From NCBI GenBank assembly GCA_947623805.1, contig CANQHZ010000016.1, positions 1-50,136 of the forward strand: a stretch of 50,136 nucleotides of DNA, given 5' to 3'. This document shows, piece after piece, positions 1 through 8,577 of this stretch. The position numbers were made by a program, and so were the translations under genes. The stretch comes from an uncultured Lachnospiraceae bacterium (lineage in GTDB: Bacteria > Bacillota > Clostridia > Lachnospirales > Lachnospiraceae). Every line of letters begins with the position of its first letter. Position 1 is the first letter of the stretch. The notes under the pieces were generated by a model. It was not told where the DNA came from. It did not search any database and saw only the letters and a list, made by a program, of their open reading frames with translations.

Positions 1-1009
1 TGACCGCCTTTGTCTGTATTCCATGTGAGGAACACTGCTGTCTGTATTTCTGTCTGCCTAAGTTGTAGTTGGAGCAGACTACCTGGGAGCCGCCTGCAGG
101 CATCACTATGTCATTGACCGTATAGGTGTTTCCGTTGATATGGAAGGTGGCGCTTGCTAGGTCATCCGGATTCACTTCAGTGCTGCTGGTCAGGGTGATG
201 CTGGTGATGACATCCGTATCCACACGGTAAGTATAGTCGGGTGCCTGCAGTTCTGCTTCTGGCACATCCTTATAGCTTACGATGCCGATGCCTAGTGCTG
301 AGAGGATCTCATCATCCGATACTTTCCCGCTGGTGGTGCCACTCCATGCAGGGTAGCCTAAGTCCGGGGTTTCCAGAAAGATGGACAGCGGCAGGTTCTG
401 GTGCGTCAGGCTGGGCATCCTACTGCGCAGTGTGCCGCCTGACATCTGGTTATAGAGCGCCGCTTCCGTGGCGGTCATGGCATAATTGCGGCCGCCGTGG
501 GTAAAGTAGGCAATGGGTTCAATGACCAGTTTGTAAGAGCCGGAGACCAGATTCTCAAAAGGAATGCCCGTCTTGTCAGCTACCAGCTGTGCGGCATACT
601 CTGAGCAGAAATACCGTTTGATTGCCTCAATGCTTGCACGGGAACTGCCGCCGCTGATGATGCGTGGGAGGGCAACTCCTGGTTTGGAATAGCTGTAGCT
701 TCCATTGGGAGACAGGGAAGATCCCGAACTGTACTGAAGTTTGCATATCTTGCCAAAGTTCAGCACGTTGTTGGCCACATTCGCATTGCTTAGGTCAAAG
801 GGAGTGGAAACCACACTGCCGTCTGTTGTAACAACGGTGACGCGCACTCCGTCCTGGTTGTGCCAGACATCGGTTGCGGTGCCGCTTCCCATTCCGCCGC
901 CCCCGCCGTCTATGTTTCCTTCCCCGGATGCAAAGACGGTCATGCCTGTGGAGAGGAGAATGGCTACGGATAAGAGGAGTGGTAAAATATGTTTGATTGA
1001 CTGTTTCAT
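1..1009 (-). CDS. Secreted protein of the conjugative element, C-terminus outside window
   Basis: Open reading frame that starts at 1009 and runs off the left edge, so at least 336 codons are present and the end is not seen. The N-terminus is a clear Sec signal peptide (Lys-containing start, hydrophobic stretch HILPLLLSVAILLSTG, then VFASGEG with likely cleavage after the Ala near residue 27). A glycine-rich linker follows, then a mixed globular region. An AGGAAGGA-type ribosome binding site precedes ATG. It is the last visible gene of the TadE-like cluster, after an intervening terminator. I do not recognise a family; a surface or pilus-associated role is an inference from the signal peptide and its neighbours. 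Confidence 0.7.
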   Translation of the reverse strand, partial: MKQSIKHILPLLLSVAILLSTGMTVFASGEGNIDGGGGGMGSGTATDVWHNQDGVRVTVVTTDGSVVSTPFDLSNANVANNVLNFGKICKLQYSSGSSLSPNGSYSYSKPGVALPRIISGGSSRASIEAIKRYFCSEYAAQLVADKTGIPFENLVSGSYKLVIEPIAYFTHGGRNYAMTATEAALYNQMSGGTLRSRMPSLTHQNLPLSIFLETPDLGYPAWSGTTSGKVSDDEILSALGIGIVSYKDVPEAELQAPDYTYRVDTDVITSITLTSSTEVNPDDLASATFHINGNTYTVNDIVMPAGGSQVVCSNYNLGRQKYRQQCSSHGIQTKAV

Positions 1010-1041
1010 ATAGGTGTTGTTCCTTCCTGAAAAATAATGAC

Positions 1042-1070
1042 AAAGAAAAAAGACATGGGGTTTCCATGCC
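1042..1070 (-). terminator. Intrinsic terminator after the single-TM protein gene
   Basis: On the minus strand a 7-bp stem (GGCATGG / CCATGTC, one G-U pair) is followed directly by TTTTTTCTTT. It separates the gene ending at 1092 from the secreted-protein gene starting at 1009, so it probably lowers or stops readthrough into the latter. Confidence 0.6.
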
Positions 1071-1091
1071 TTTTGTATCCTGTGGCGTTAT

Positions 1092-1706
1092 TCAGTTGCC
1101 GCCCATGGTGCCGATTTGTTTGTTGATGTCACCGTCACTGTCGATATTGTCCTGCTGGGTGTTCCCAACGTCAATCCATCCAAAGACCGGATCGTAGACC
1201 TGTCCGGGATGGCTGTCGTCAGAACCGGTGTCCCCGGCGGGTATCCCTGTCCCGGAACCGCCAGTGGGATTATCCTGCGAGGATGCCGGTGTCTGCTGGA
1301 CGGGCAGGCCATATTCCGGCTGTTTGTCGGGGTCTGTGATATCATCCGTAGTCACGGGAGGCTCAGTGGGTTTTTCCTGTAAAGCATCTTCTTTGGTAGA
1401 GCTGTCGGAAAGGCTTGTGGTGGAGCTGGTTTCATCCTCGGAAACGACCGTCTGGGTATTGTCAGAGGCTGTGCCCTTTATCTGGCTGCTTTCCTTGGCA
1501 GCGGCATCGGGGAGGAAGGCATCAGTGCCGAAGTTTTCTCCCCATGTGTCTGTCACATCAGCGAGTTCCGCAGACGCAGGGATGAATTCCCTTTCAGGTT
1601 CCCGTGTCAAGAAGTAAGCGCCTGCAAGCACTGCGATGCAGAGTGCAGATAAGCCGCAGATGGCAATAGTTCTTTTTCTGTCGGTTGGTTTTGTATTCTT
1701 TTTCAT
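1092..1706 (-). CDS. Single-pass membrane protein with acidic low-complexity ectodomain
   Basis: 204 residues. Start chosen at 1706 because AAAGGAGT lies just upstream; an ATG ten codons further upstream has no such site. A basic N-terminus (KKNTKPTDRKR) precedes one transmembrane segment (about residues 14-34), and the rest is a Ser/Thr/Asp/Glu/Pro-rich extracytoplasmic region with no recognisable domain, ending near a FGWIDVG motif. It follows the two TadE-like genes on the same strand and looks like an accessory of the same pilus or secretion apparatus. Small proteins of this layout are common in Firmicutes conjugative elements; the function is unknown. Confidence 0.75.
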   Translation of the reverse strand: MKKNTKPTDRKRTIAICGLSALCIAVLAGAYFLTREPEREFIPASAELADVTDTWGENFGTDAFLPDAAAKESSQIKGTASDNTQTVVSEDETSSTTSLSDSSTKEDALQEKPTEPPVTTDDITDPDKQPEYGLPVQQTPASSQDNPTGGSGTGIPAGDTGSDDSHPGQVYDPVFGWIDVGNTQQDNIDSDGDINKQIGTMGGN

Positions 1707-1776
1707 AATATTGGACTCCTTTCGTCGTGTTTCCATTATATACGCACCAGAATATGGAATGTCAACAGCATTCCCG

Positions 1777-2259
1777 TCAGTATTTCGTATTATGGGAACC
1801 GGTCAGCGTGATATGCTGTGTAATGGGCGGGAATAATTCCCCAAACATATGTATCCGGAAGGTAGCGTCACAGGTCACCACATATTCGATCTTGTCGGAA
1901 TACTGGTTGAACTGCAGGCTGATGTTCTCCACCGTGTAATCTTCGTTGGAAAGCTGTATTCTCTCCTCCATCCCGTTTATGAAGCCTGCGCGCAGAGCAT
2001 CCTGGTAGGTGGAGCTTAGGTGCAGGTCGGCCATGTAGGAGTCAAGGTTTGCCTCCCTCTGGGAATGGAAGGTATCCGCATAGATGCGGGCGCTGACATT
2101 GTTCAGCTCCATCTTGGCCGCATTGCGGATGTTCATGCAGTTGATTTTGACTGAGGCGAACAGCAGCACGAAAGCCATGAGCATGTTGATGGCAAGGATG
2201 ACGAAGATAGTGAAAAAGGACATGTCCCCGCGTTCATTCTTAAGTATCTTCTTATACAT
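1777..2259 (-). CDS. TadE-like pseudopilin / element pilus protein
   Basis: 160 residues. Start taken at 2259 behind an AGGGGGAG ribosome binding site, five codons inside the longest frame. The N-terminus carries NERGDMSFFTIF followed by a roughly 25-residue hydrophobic helix, the layout of TadE/TadG-type pseudopilins (ERG-x5-6 followed by one membrane helix). The remainder is an extracytoplasmic alpha/beta region. The gene begins 12 bases after the stop of the second TadE-like gene, so they are almost certainly cotranscribed. It probably contributes to a surface pilus or adhesion structure used in mating. The DUF4320-type label is plausible but not verified. Confidence 0.7.
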   Translation of the reverse strand: MYKKILKNERGDMSFFTIFVILAINMLMAFVLLFASVKINCMNIRNAAKMELNNVSARIYADTFHSQREANLDSYMADLHLSSTYQDALRAGFINGMEERIQLSNEDYTVENISLQFNQYSDKIEYVVTCDATFRIHMFGELFPPITQHITLTGSHNTKY

Positions 2260-2270
2260 GGCACTCCCCC

Positions 2271-2696
2271 TCACTTCCAGTAGTGTTCACTGACGCCTGC
2301 CCCCTGTGAGCGGACGTTGATGGGCACAAGGTTGAACTTCCAGAAGCCGCCCAGGTAGCAGCACCCCGTCACCGTGATGTAAAAAGGTGTCCCAATCTGG
2401 ATGCGTCCTGTGTTGCCGGGGCCAGATACCTGATAGGAAATCCCGTCCACTTCGCTCATCTGGCTGGTGAGGAAGGAAAAGAGGGCGTCCGTATCGCCGC
2501 TGGTCCCACCGTTTAACTGGATCTGCTTTACAATCTGGTCTGCTATGTGGTCCATTTCCTGTTTGATGGAAATGATGTGGAATACATGGATGATAAATGC
2601 CACCAGTATGACCACCACCAGAATGTAGATAAAACTGCTGATATAAGAGGAGTCACCTCTTTCGGACAGCAGGAGCCATTTGAGTTTTTTCTCAAT
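2271..2696 (-). CDS. TadE-like pseudopilin, apparent ATT start
   Basis: The frame from 2696 encodes 141 residues with basic lead KKLKWLLLSERGDSSY and then a strong membrane helix and a soluble tail, matching TadE-family proteins. The only in-frame ATG/GTG/TTG candidate is a GTG at 2618, which would start inside the membrane helix and has no ribosome binding site. Upstream of it the frame runs back to an ATT at 2696 that sits six bases after GGAGG, with an in-frame TGA two codons further up. I therefore place the start at the ATT. It is the first gene after the shared promoter at 2829-2857. Confidence 0.6.
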   Translation of the reverse strand: MEKKLKWLLLSERGDSSYISSFIYILVVVILVAFIIHVFHIISIKQEMDHIADQIVKQIQLNGGTSGDTDALFSFLTSQMSEVDGISYQVSGPGNTGRIQIGTPFYITVTGCCYLGGFWKFNLVPINVRSQGAGVSEHYWK

Positions 2697-2710
2697 ATGT
2701 CACCTCCCGG

Positions 2711-2757
2711 ATAATAAAAGGCGCAGGCATAAAGCCGGGGTGGGGCTTCTTGCCTGC
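2711..2757 (-). terminator. Leader terminator/attenuator before the TadE-like genes
   Basis: In the minus-strand transcript, arms at 2757-2744 and 2736-2723 form a stem of about 13 bp (GCAGGCA/TGCCTGC outer part, GAAGCC/GGCTTT inner part, one A-A mismatch) followed by CCTTTTATTAT. It lies between the promoter at 2829-2857 and the ribosome binding site of the first gene, so it can only act as an attenuator or antitermination target. Confidence 0.55.
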
Positions 2758-2828
2758 GTCTTAAGTGTGGCGTAAGCCGCATACAAGGTATGGGGGTTTC
2801 TGCCTGCATATGAATTTTCACGATACAC

Positions 2829-2907
2829 ATTCTAACATATGGGATTTACCCTGTAAATCGCAAAGCTGTGCCAGTTTGCGAAAGTTTTGTGCCAATATGG
2901 TGCCAAC
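2829..2907 (-). promoter_or_regulatory. Promoter with conserved upstream operator block (copy 1)
   Basis: Reading the minus strand, TTTACA (2857-2852) and TAGAAT (2834-2829) are separated by exactly 17 bases. Immediately upstream is a block that matches, without gaps, the block upstream of the second promoter at 10881-10909. It contains three spaced copies of TGGCA[C] and the core TGGCAC-N4-TTGCGA. It drives the TadE-like gene cluster. Confidence 0.75.
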
Positions 2908-2941
2908 GAGGAAAAAGATAATAGTAGTAAAAAATAGGGTA

Positions 2942-2950
2942 TGATATAAT
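2942..2950 (+). promoter_or_regulatory. Extended -10 promoter of the STAND gene
   Basis: TGATATAAT (TG-N-TATAAT) lies 27 bases before the start codon. No good -35 hexamer is visible at the usual distance, consistent with an extended -10 promoter. A GGAGGTAAAGAG ribosome binding site follows. Confidence 0.5.
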
Positions 2951-2977
2951 GAAGTAAATAATGATGGAGGTAAAGAG

Positions 2978-5900
2978 ATGTTAAAGCTTGATTGGAGAAA
3001 ATTTGAAATTATAAATGAGAAGTATACAGACGCTTTCCAAACATTGTGTTTACACTTATTCAGTAGGTTTGTGCATTCAGAGACTATTAGGGCAGATTTT
3101 AATCAGGTGGGTTTAGAAACAGAGCCTGTTATGTATAAAGGAAAATTTTATGGATTTCAATCTAAATATTTTGACAAGAAAATGGATTATAAGCAAATAA
3201 AGAATTCTGTGGTCAAAGCGCTAGACCACTACCATGATCTTGACATTATAAAAATATATTATAACTGCAACGCTAGGATTTCTACGTCAAAAATAAAAAA
3301 GGAATTAGATCAATATGCAAAGAGGTTCGGAGTGACATTGGAATGGCTTGGCAGAGAGTCATTTGAGCTTGCGTTAGGCAATAAGAAAAATTTGGATCTA
3401 GGTCAATTATTTTTTGGTATGGGTAGGGAATTGGAGTATCTTTCAGACACAATTCCCGCTGAGAAAAGAGCTTTCTTAAATAGTAAGGGATACATGGATT
3501 TAGAAATGACTTGTTCAAATCATCACTTTTATAATGTAAGTGACTTGGTAAATACATTATTAGAAAGCAAACGGATTTCTGTTATAAGAGGTTTGCCTGG
3601 TACGGGTAAGAGTGTATTATTAGAGAAAATTTTTACTATTTTAAGTGGAAAAGACTGTAATTTCTATGAACAAATAAAAGTGATTACAAAAAATAGATAT
3701 ATTCCGATGCTTATAAAATTGAAGTATTGTTCAGCAACACCATTAGAGCAGTTGATTAGAGAAAAAAAGTGGGAGTACAAAATTAATCCTGAAAATTATA
3801 ATATAGTGTATTTATTTGATGGTTTGGACGAAGTATCGGCGGAAGTAGCAGAGAGAATAGTTTCATATTCGCAGGAACTATCTATACAAAAAGCAACACA
3901 GAAAATAATATTTACAATAAGAAAAGCGTCACATAATAATGCGTTTTTTCATGGTATAGTTGATGGAGATGATACATATGAAATAGTTGATCTTGATGAA
4001 AGTAAAATAACAATCTTTTTTAGGAACAAAGCAGACAAGCTAAAAATCGAGTTATTAAGCGTACTTAAGAAAGAAAATCAAACATTACTGCATGATATAA
4101 AAGATATCCTATTGCTAACTTTATTATATGATACAGTTGAAAATGTAAGTGATACTACAAATATATATGATTTATTTTCGTTAAAAGATATGTATTGCAA
4201 TAGACAGGGTAAACTTGATGAATTAGATTTACCAGAGCCTAAAAGTAACAGTATCTTAGAAATAAATAAAAGGATTGCATATACAATGCATAGCAATAAG
4301 GAGGTAATAATATCACGGAAGGATTTTATGAATATTTTGTTTTCTATGTTTCCAAGAATCAGTTATAAAAGTATTAATGAAATAGCAGATTACATGTTGG
4401 ATACATATTTTGAAAATGATATAAGTGACGAAGCATACTCATATGAACATAGGCGTTATCAAGAGTATTTTTATATTTTGTGTTTGTATGAATTATATAT
4501 GCAAAGTCCATGCAATTTAAGGAAGGAAGAAATATTTACTGATAATGAATTTTTTAGTGCGTTTTTCTTACCTTATCTTGAGAAAAAAAGTGAAAAAGAA
4601 AGAAACTTGATTTCTTTAATAGAGGTCAACCTATTCAAGACTTATTTAGGAACAAATCCATTGTGGGGAGCAGATGCGCCATGGTATCAATATTCGGATG
4701 AGTTTTGTTTTGCTGTTGCATCACAACCAGAAAAAACTTTCTATGAAATAATTGAAGATGATAATATGGCTATAAAGGGAAATGCATTTATTGATTTTGA
4801 AAGTATTGTAAGAATATTAGAATATAAATCATCTTTAAGTATTGGATTAGCACCAGATCCTTTAGAAGATCAACTTCGTTTTGCATTACGCAGTATTGTA
4901 ATATGTTGGAAATGTGGGAAAAAGATCTTTGCACAGAAATTATTACAGGAGTTGAGGTCAGGAATAAATTGTATAAAAGATAAATATCCAACGTTTGAGA
5001 AATACATAGGTAATGCCTTTTTTGAGGAAAAATATTCTGTAATTTTCATTCAGATAATATTAAATGAACATGGGTTAAAAGAAATATTAGATTATATAAA
5101 TAAGAATGAAATAAGGGAGGTAATATCAAGTAAAAAGACAAAATATGTGGAAGCACTGGAAAACTTTTATGATATTGCCCTTAATTACAAAATAGAAAGT
5201 TTTATTGAGGTACTGGATAGCTTTACAGATGAGAATACGGAATATTTTTGTCAGTTTATAATTTGTGTTGATAATATAAAATACCTTAAGAATAACCAAA
5301 TATGTGAAAAACTTATGGTATTATTGAAAAAAGCTTCAGCTAACACAATAGGTATATCAATGTTAAAGTTATACTTTGGATTGGAGACAACACAAACGGA
5401 AGGGCTGTTGATACAAAAAGAGTTTGAAAGGTTAAGTAATGAAAGATGGATTGACCTATATGGTTTTAATAAAGAACATGATAAAGCAGCGTTTCTTTCT
5501 TTATTGTTAGGTAAAAAGTGTGTATCTGAACAATATGCACACGATACAAGAGTTTTATACCAAAACTTATATTGTAATTATGTTAGATTAATAAATAATG
5601 AAACGACATTTGGAAATATAATGTCAGGATTTTTGATTGATCAAGGCAATTCGTATATAAATAGGTTTGAAAATATAACTTATTATATTACTTGCATGTT
5701 TGCAGAAATTATAATGAATTTTGATTTAGGATTCGCTGAAAAGCAAAACATTATTGAGATATTAAGTGAAAAAGCTAAAAAGACGGTTCATATAGGACTG
5801 CTATTGAAGCTACTAAAGAGGAAGAATGAATATGATACTAATAAACTTTTGAGGAGATTTATTGAGTCTATAGTCCAATATGAAAATGATAGAAGTACAT

Positions 5901-6739
5901 ATCTTTCTGATAATATTGAGAAATATTTTATTTTATCGTTTTTATATTCCGAATTGGATACAAGCAAAAGCTTAAGTTATATCCGAAAAGGTTTGAATAA
6001 TGGGGTGGTTAGGCATGGATGGCGGAAGGATGGTATAGTAGATACATACTTGCTGGAAGCATTGGAAATCATGTGGGAAAAGAATTATTTTGAATGGGAT
6101 GTCTTAAAATCTTATACAGAGGATTTCTTTAAGATGATCTTAATAATCAATAAAATAACAGATGAAAATTATAGAGGTGGTACGTTAGAGAGTTTGGTGG
6201 ATATTCTGTTAAAAAATGATTTTACATTAGCAAAAGAAATCATGGAAAAAATTGTTGAATACAAACTACATACGAATAGCATCATTTATACATTTGTAGA
6301 ACAAATGATAAAAATGGGTATTAGTATTGAACATATCATACCTTGGTTTGAATATTTTGATATTGTGAATTATAATGAAGAATCAATATCGATGAAATTG
6401 GAATTGTTATTATCAATCTATTATAATGATTGGTATGGTAAAAATGATAGAGCAAATATAAAAAAACGTATAATGTACTATATGGAGGAAGGTTGGATAG
6501 TTTCGGCTGTGGATTGGAGGAAGCAGAATTATAAATACTATCTTGATTTTTGTGAAAAAGAGAAAATGGAGGTTAGGCTAAGATTACGAACAGAAAATAA
6601 CGAAGAATTATCCAACGACACAGAAGACAAATTCATTAAAAAAGTTATAAAATGTAAAACAAAAAAGAATTTACAAAAGTTATATGAAGAACTATCGGAT
6701 TATAGAAACCGCATCATTATAGAGAATGGAGATAATTAG
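2978..6739 (+). CDS. Avs-like STAND NTPase with N-terminal PD-(D/E)xK-type nuclease domain
   Basis: 1253 residues before a TAG. Residues about 25-120 resemble the Cap4/Avs-type PD-(D/E)xK nuclease: acidic residues near 47-49, then GFQSK at 59-63 and a helix like the KSVxxAL region of Avs proteins. A NACHT-type P-loop ATPase follows: Walker A GLPGTGKS at 205-212 and Walker B YLFDGLDE with Asp281. The remaining 900 or so residues are helical, like the target-sensing repeats of STAND proteins. The known role of such proteins is phage recognition, oligomerisation and DNA cleavage leading to abortive infection. The gene is far more AT-rich than its neighbours and lies against the element's strand, so it looks like defence cargo. 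The same frame continues after the stop (see next entry). The STAND call is firm; Avs-like and nuclease are inferred from motifs. Confidence 0.8.
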   Translation: MLKLDWRKFEIINEKYTDAFQTLCLHLFSRFVHSETIRADFNQVGLETEPVMYKGKFYGFQSKYFDKKMDYKQIKNSVVKALDHYHDLDIIKIYYNCNARISTSKIKKELDQYAKRFGVTLEWLGRESFELALGNKKNLDLGQLFFGMGRELEYLSDTIPAEKRAFLNSKGYMDLEMTCSNHHFYNVSDLVNTLLESKRISVIRGLPGTGKSVLLEKIFTILSGKDCNFYEQIKVITKNRYIPMLIKLKYCSATPLEQLIREKKWEYKINPENYNIVYLFDGLDEVSAEVAERIVSYSQELSIQKATQKIIFTIRKASHNNAFFHGIVDGDDTYEIVDLDESKITIFFRNKADKLKIELLSVLKKENQTLLHDIKDILLLTLLYDTVENVSDTTNIYDLFSLKDMYCNRQGKLDELDLPEPKSNSILEINKRIAYTMHSNKEVIISRKDFMNILFSMFPRISYKSINEIADYMLDTYFENDISDEAYSYEHRRYQEYFYILCLYELYMQSPCNLRKEEIFTDNEFFSAFFLPYLEKKSEKERNLISLIEVNLFKTYLGTNPLWGADAPWYQYSDEFCFAVASQPEKTFYEIIEDDNMAIKGNAFIDFESIVRILEYKSSLSIGLAPDPLEDQLRFALRSIVICWKCGKKIFAQKLLQELRSGINCIKDKYPTFEKYIGNAFFEEKYSVIFIQIILNEHGLKEILDYINKNEIREVISSKKTKYVEALENFYDIALNYKIESFIEVLDSFTDENTEYFCQFIICVDNIKYLKNNQICEKLMVLLKKASANTIGISMLKLYFGLETTQTEGLLIQKEFERLSNERWIDLYGFNKEHDKAAFLSLLLGKKCVSEQYAHDTRVLYQNLYCNYVRLINNETTFGNIMSGFLIDQGNSYINRFENITYYITCMFAEIIMNFDLGFAEKQNIIEILSEKAKKTVHIGLLLKLLKRKNEYDTNKLLRRFIESIVQYENDRSTYLSDNIEKYFILSFLYSELDTSKSLSYIRKGLNNGVVRHGWRKDGIVDTYLLEALEIMWEKNYFEWDVLKSYTEDFFKMILIINKITDENYRGGTLESLVDILLKNDFTLAKEIMEKIVEYKLHTNSIIYTFVEQMIKMGISIEHIIPWFEYFDIVNYNEESISMKLELLLSIYYNDWYGKNDRANIKKRIMYYMEEGWIVSAVDWRKQNYKYYLDFCEKEKMEVRLRLRTENNEELSNDTEDKFIKKVIKCKTKKNLQKLYEELSDYRNRIIIENGDN

Positions 6740-7054
6740 GAAAGATTAATAGATAAAACCATGGAAATTGATGGAACACCTCAAAGATTTTTAGGCTATT
6801 TAGAAAAATGCAAATTTCCCCATCAAACTTTTTATACTGCAAATAGTATGTATTTATATATGCCCGTAGGTTATCTGTTAAAAAAGTATGGATTGTCTAA
6901 ATTGCTATGGGAATGTTTCAAAAGAAATGGTGGGTATGCCGATTTTATTAATTTGATTAAGGCATATGATTATGTAAGCAACAGGGAAATATGTTCTGAG
7001 TTATTTTCTAGGTTCTTTGGATTTTGTGAGTTATTGGTATTTGATGAGAAATAG
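6740..7054 (+). pseudogene. In-frame extension of the STAND gene beyond TAG
   Basis: After the TAG at 6737-6739 the same reading frame stays open for another 104 codons to 7054. The extension has an ATG at 6761 but no ribosome binding site before it, and its composition (AT-rich, helical, aromatic) matches the end of the STAND protein. The simplest reading is one ancestral gene of about 1358 codons interrupted by an amber codon; readthrough, or an independently translated 97-residue small protein, are alternatives. Confidence 0.5.
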
Positions 7055-7061
7055 GAATTTG

Positions 7062-7094
7062 TAGGGGGAGTGAATAATTTATACGCTCCCCCTA
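7062..7094. other. Perfect 9-bp hairpin between convergent genes
   Basis: TAGGGGGAG and CTCCCCCTA are separated by 15 bases, between the end of the STAND cargo and the end of the S1 gene. No U-run follows on either strand, so it is not a textbook intrinsic terminator, but its position suggests it insulates the two transcripts. Confidence 0.45.
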
Positions 7095-7102
7095 TAACCG
7101 TA

Positions 7103-8503
7103 TCAAATATTTTGCTTAATAATCCGCGAAATCAACCTCACCGCCACGTTCCGGTCCGCATCAATCCGCGTAACCACGAAGCTGACCTCATCTTTTTTAC
7201 CGGGCATCCGGTTATCATAGCAGCTGTGGGCGACGGCATTGACACCGATGTGGAGGCGGACGAATACGGTGCCCTTATGGATGTCTGTGACCGTCCCGGC
7301 ATACTTGCCCTGAATCTTGCACTTGCTTAAGTTGTCCTTGCTGGTGTTGCCGTTTACGCTTTTGACATCCGCCTTTACGGAAATGTCCTCTAGGGAGCGG
7401 ATTTTGACACTTAAGATGCGCACAAGGATCTGTTCGCCTACATGGAAGCGCTCCACGGCATCACCCAGCCAGTCCCAGGATAAGTCGCGGGCAAGGATGG
7501 AACATTCCGTACCGAAGATCTCCACACGGACTACCTTCTCTGCCACGGCAATGACCCTCGCCTGCACAATGCGGTCTTCGCACACGCGGGAATTCCCAAC
7601 CGTATCCGGCATATAGAAAATCTGGCGTTTCTTATACATTGCATCTTTCCTGCTGGCCACTACGCTGCGGCTGGCATTCTCAAGCCCCTTGATGATAAAG
7701 TCGATCTCACATCCAAGCATGTTGCCAAGGATCTTGTTCTGGCGCTGTACCAGTTCACCGTAATCATGGGCTTCATCTTCCACAAGGTTGATCATCATCT
7801 CAGAAAGGGGAATCACGACACGCATCTCCTTGTAATAGATGACTGCGATGGTGCCGCCTCCGTCCATTTTCTCAATGCCGCCCAGGGTACCTGCCAGGAT
7901 CTTCCGTGTACGGTAGGCGTTCTGCAGTTCATGCCAGATGGTATCCTCCCTGCTTTCAGGTGTTTCTACTTCAGAATCAGCATTTAAGGTGAGGATGGTG
8001 GAAGGGGCAGCTTTCTTTACAGGGGGTTCTGGCCTTGCTTCAGGAGCCGATGCCTTTGTTTTTCGCCCTCTGGGAGGAGTTGAAGCTTCAGGGGCATTTT
8101 TCCCTGTGTCGTTTCCGTCATCAATTCCAGTCTCAGTGGGAAGTTCAGGGGCAGGTTTGTTTGCATTAGCATCTTCCACATCACCTTCGACGGGAGCCTC
8201 CCATGTATCTTCCGGCTGCAGTTTCATTCCGCTGTCATTGCCAGTTTCTGCTTCTGCATTCATGTTCTCCTCGGAGGGGGATGTATCTTCTAGAACATCA
8301 TCTTCCACAGCGGCTTCGCCAGCGCTAGGAAGTTCCCCATCCATAAGGAAGTTACCGTCTGCAGGTGTTTTACCGTCCATAAGGATTTCGTTCTCTACAG
8401 GTGTTTCCCTTTCCATAAGGATTCCTGTTTCTGCAGTTGCAGTTTCCAGGAGAGCGCTTTTTTCAGTTACAACAGTTTCTTCAGTTTTTGCTTTTCTGGG
8501 CAT
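7103..8503 (-). CDS. S1-like RNA-binding domain protein of the mobile element
   Basis: 466 residues. Residues 1-180 are low complexity (acidic, with repeats such as ILMDGKTP / FLMDGELP and a basic PRGRKTKAS patch). Residues about 185-460 contain two or three beta-barrel stretches resembling S1 motifs: GTLGGIEK...IPLSEM, then ARVIAVAEKVVRVEIFG, then GKYAGTVTDIHKGTVFVRL. The last is the clearest. S1-domain proteins of this shape are common next to VirD4 genes in Firmicutes conjugative elements; their role is unknown, and nucleic-acid binding is inferred. It lies 74 bases downstream of the VirD4-like fragment and probably belongs to the same transcript. Confidence 0.7.
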   Translation of the reverse strand: MPRKAKTEETVVTEKSALLETATAETGILMERETPVENEILMDGKTPADGNFLMDGELPSAGEAAVEDDVLEDTSPSEENMNAEAETGNDSGMKLQPEDTWEAPVEGDVEDANANKPAPELPTETGIDDGNDTGKNAPEASTPPRGRKTKASAPEARPEPPVKKAAPSTILTLNADSEVETPESREDTIWHELQNAYRTRKILAGTLGGIEKMDGGGTIAVIYYKEMRVVIPLSEMMINLVEDEAHDYGELVQRQNKILGNMLGCEIDFIIKGLENASRSVVASRKDAMYKKRQIFYMPDTVGNSRVCEDRIVQARVIAVAEKVVRVEIFGTECSILARDLSWDWLGDAVERFHVGEQILVRILSVKIRSLEDISVKADVKSVNGNTSKDNLSKCKIQGKYAGTVTDIHKGTVFVRLHIGVNAVAHSCYDNRMPGKKDEVSFVVTRIDADRNVAVRLISRIIKQNI

Positions 8504-8577
8504 AGTTTTGTCTCCTTTTCATGGTTTGTTTAGAAAGCCTGTGAATTTTATCAGGCAGGTTGTTTAGTCAGGTCGGC

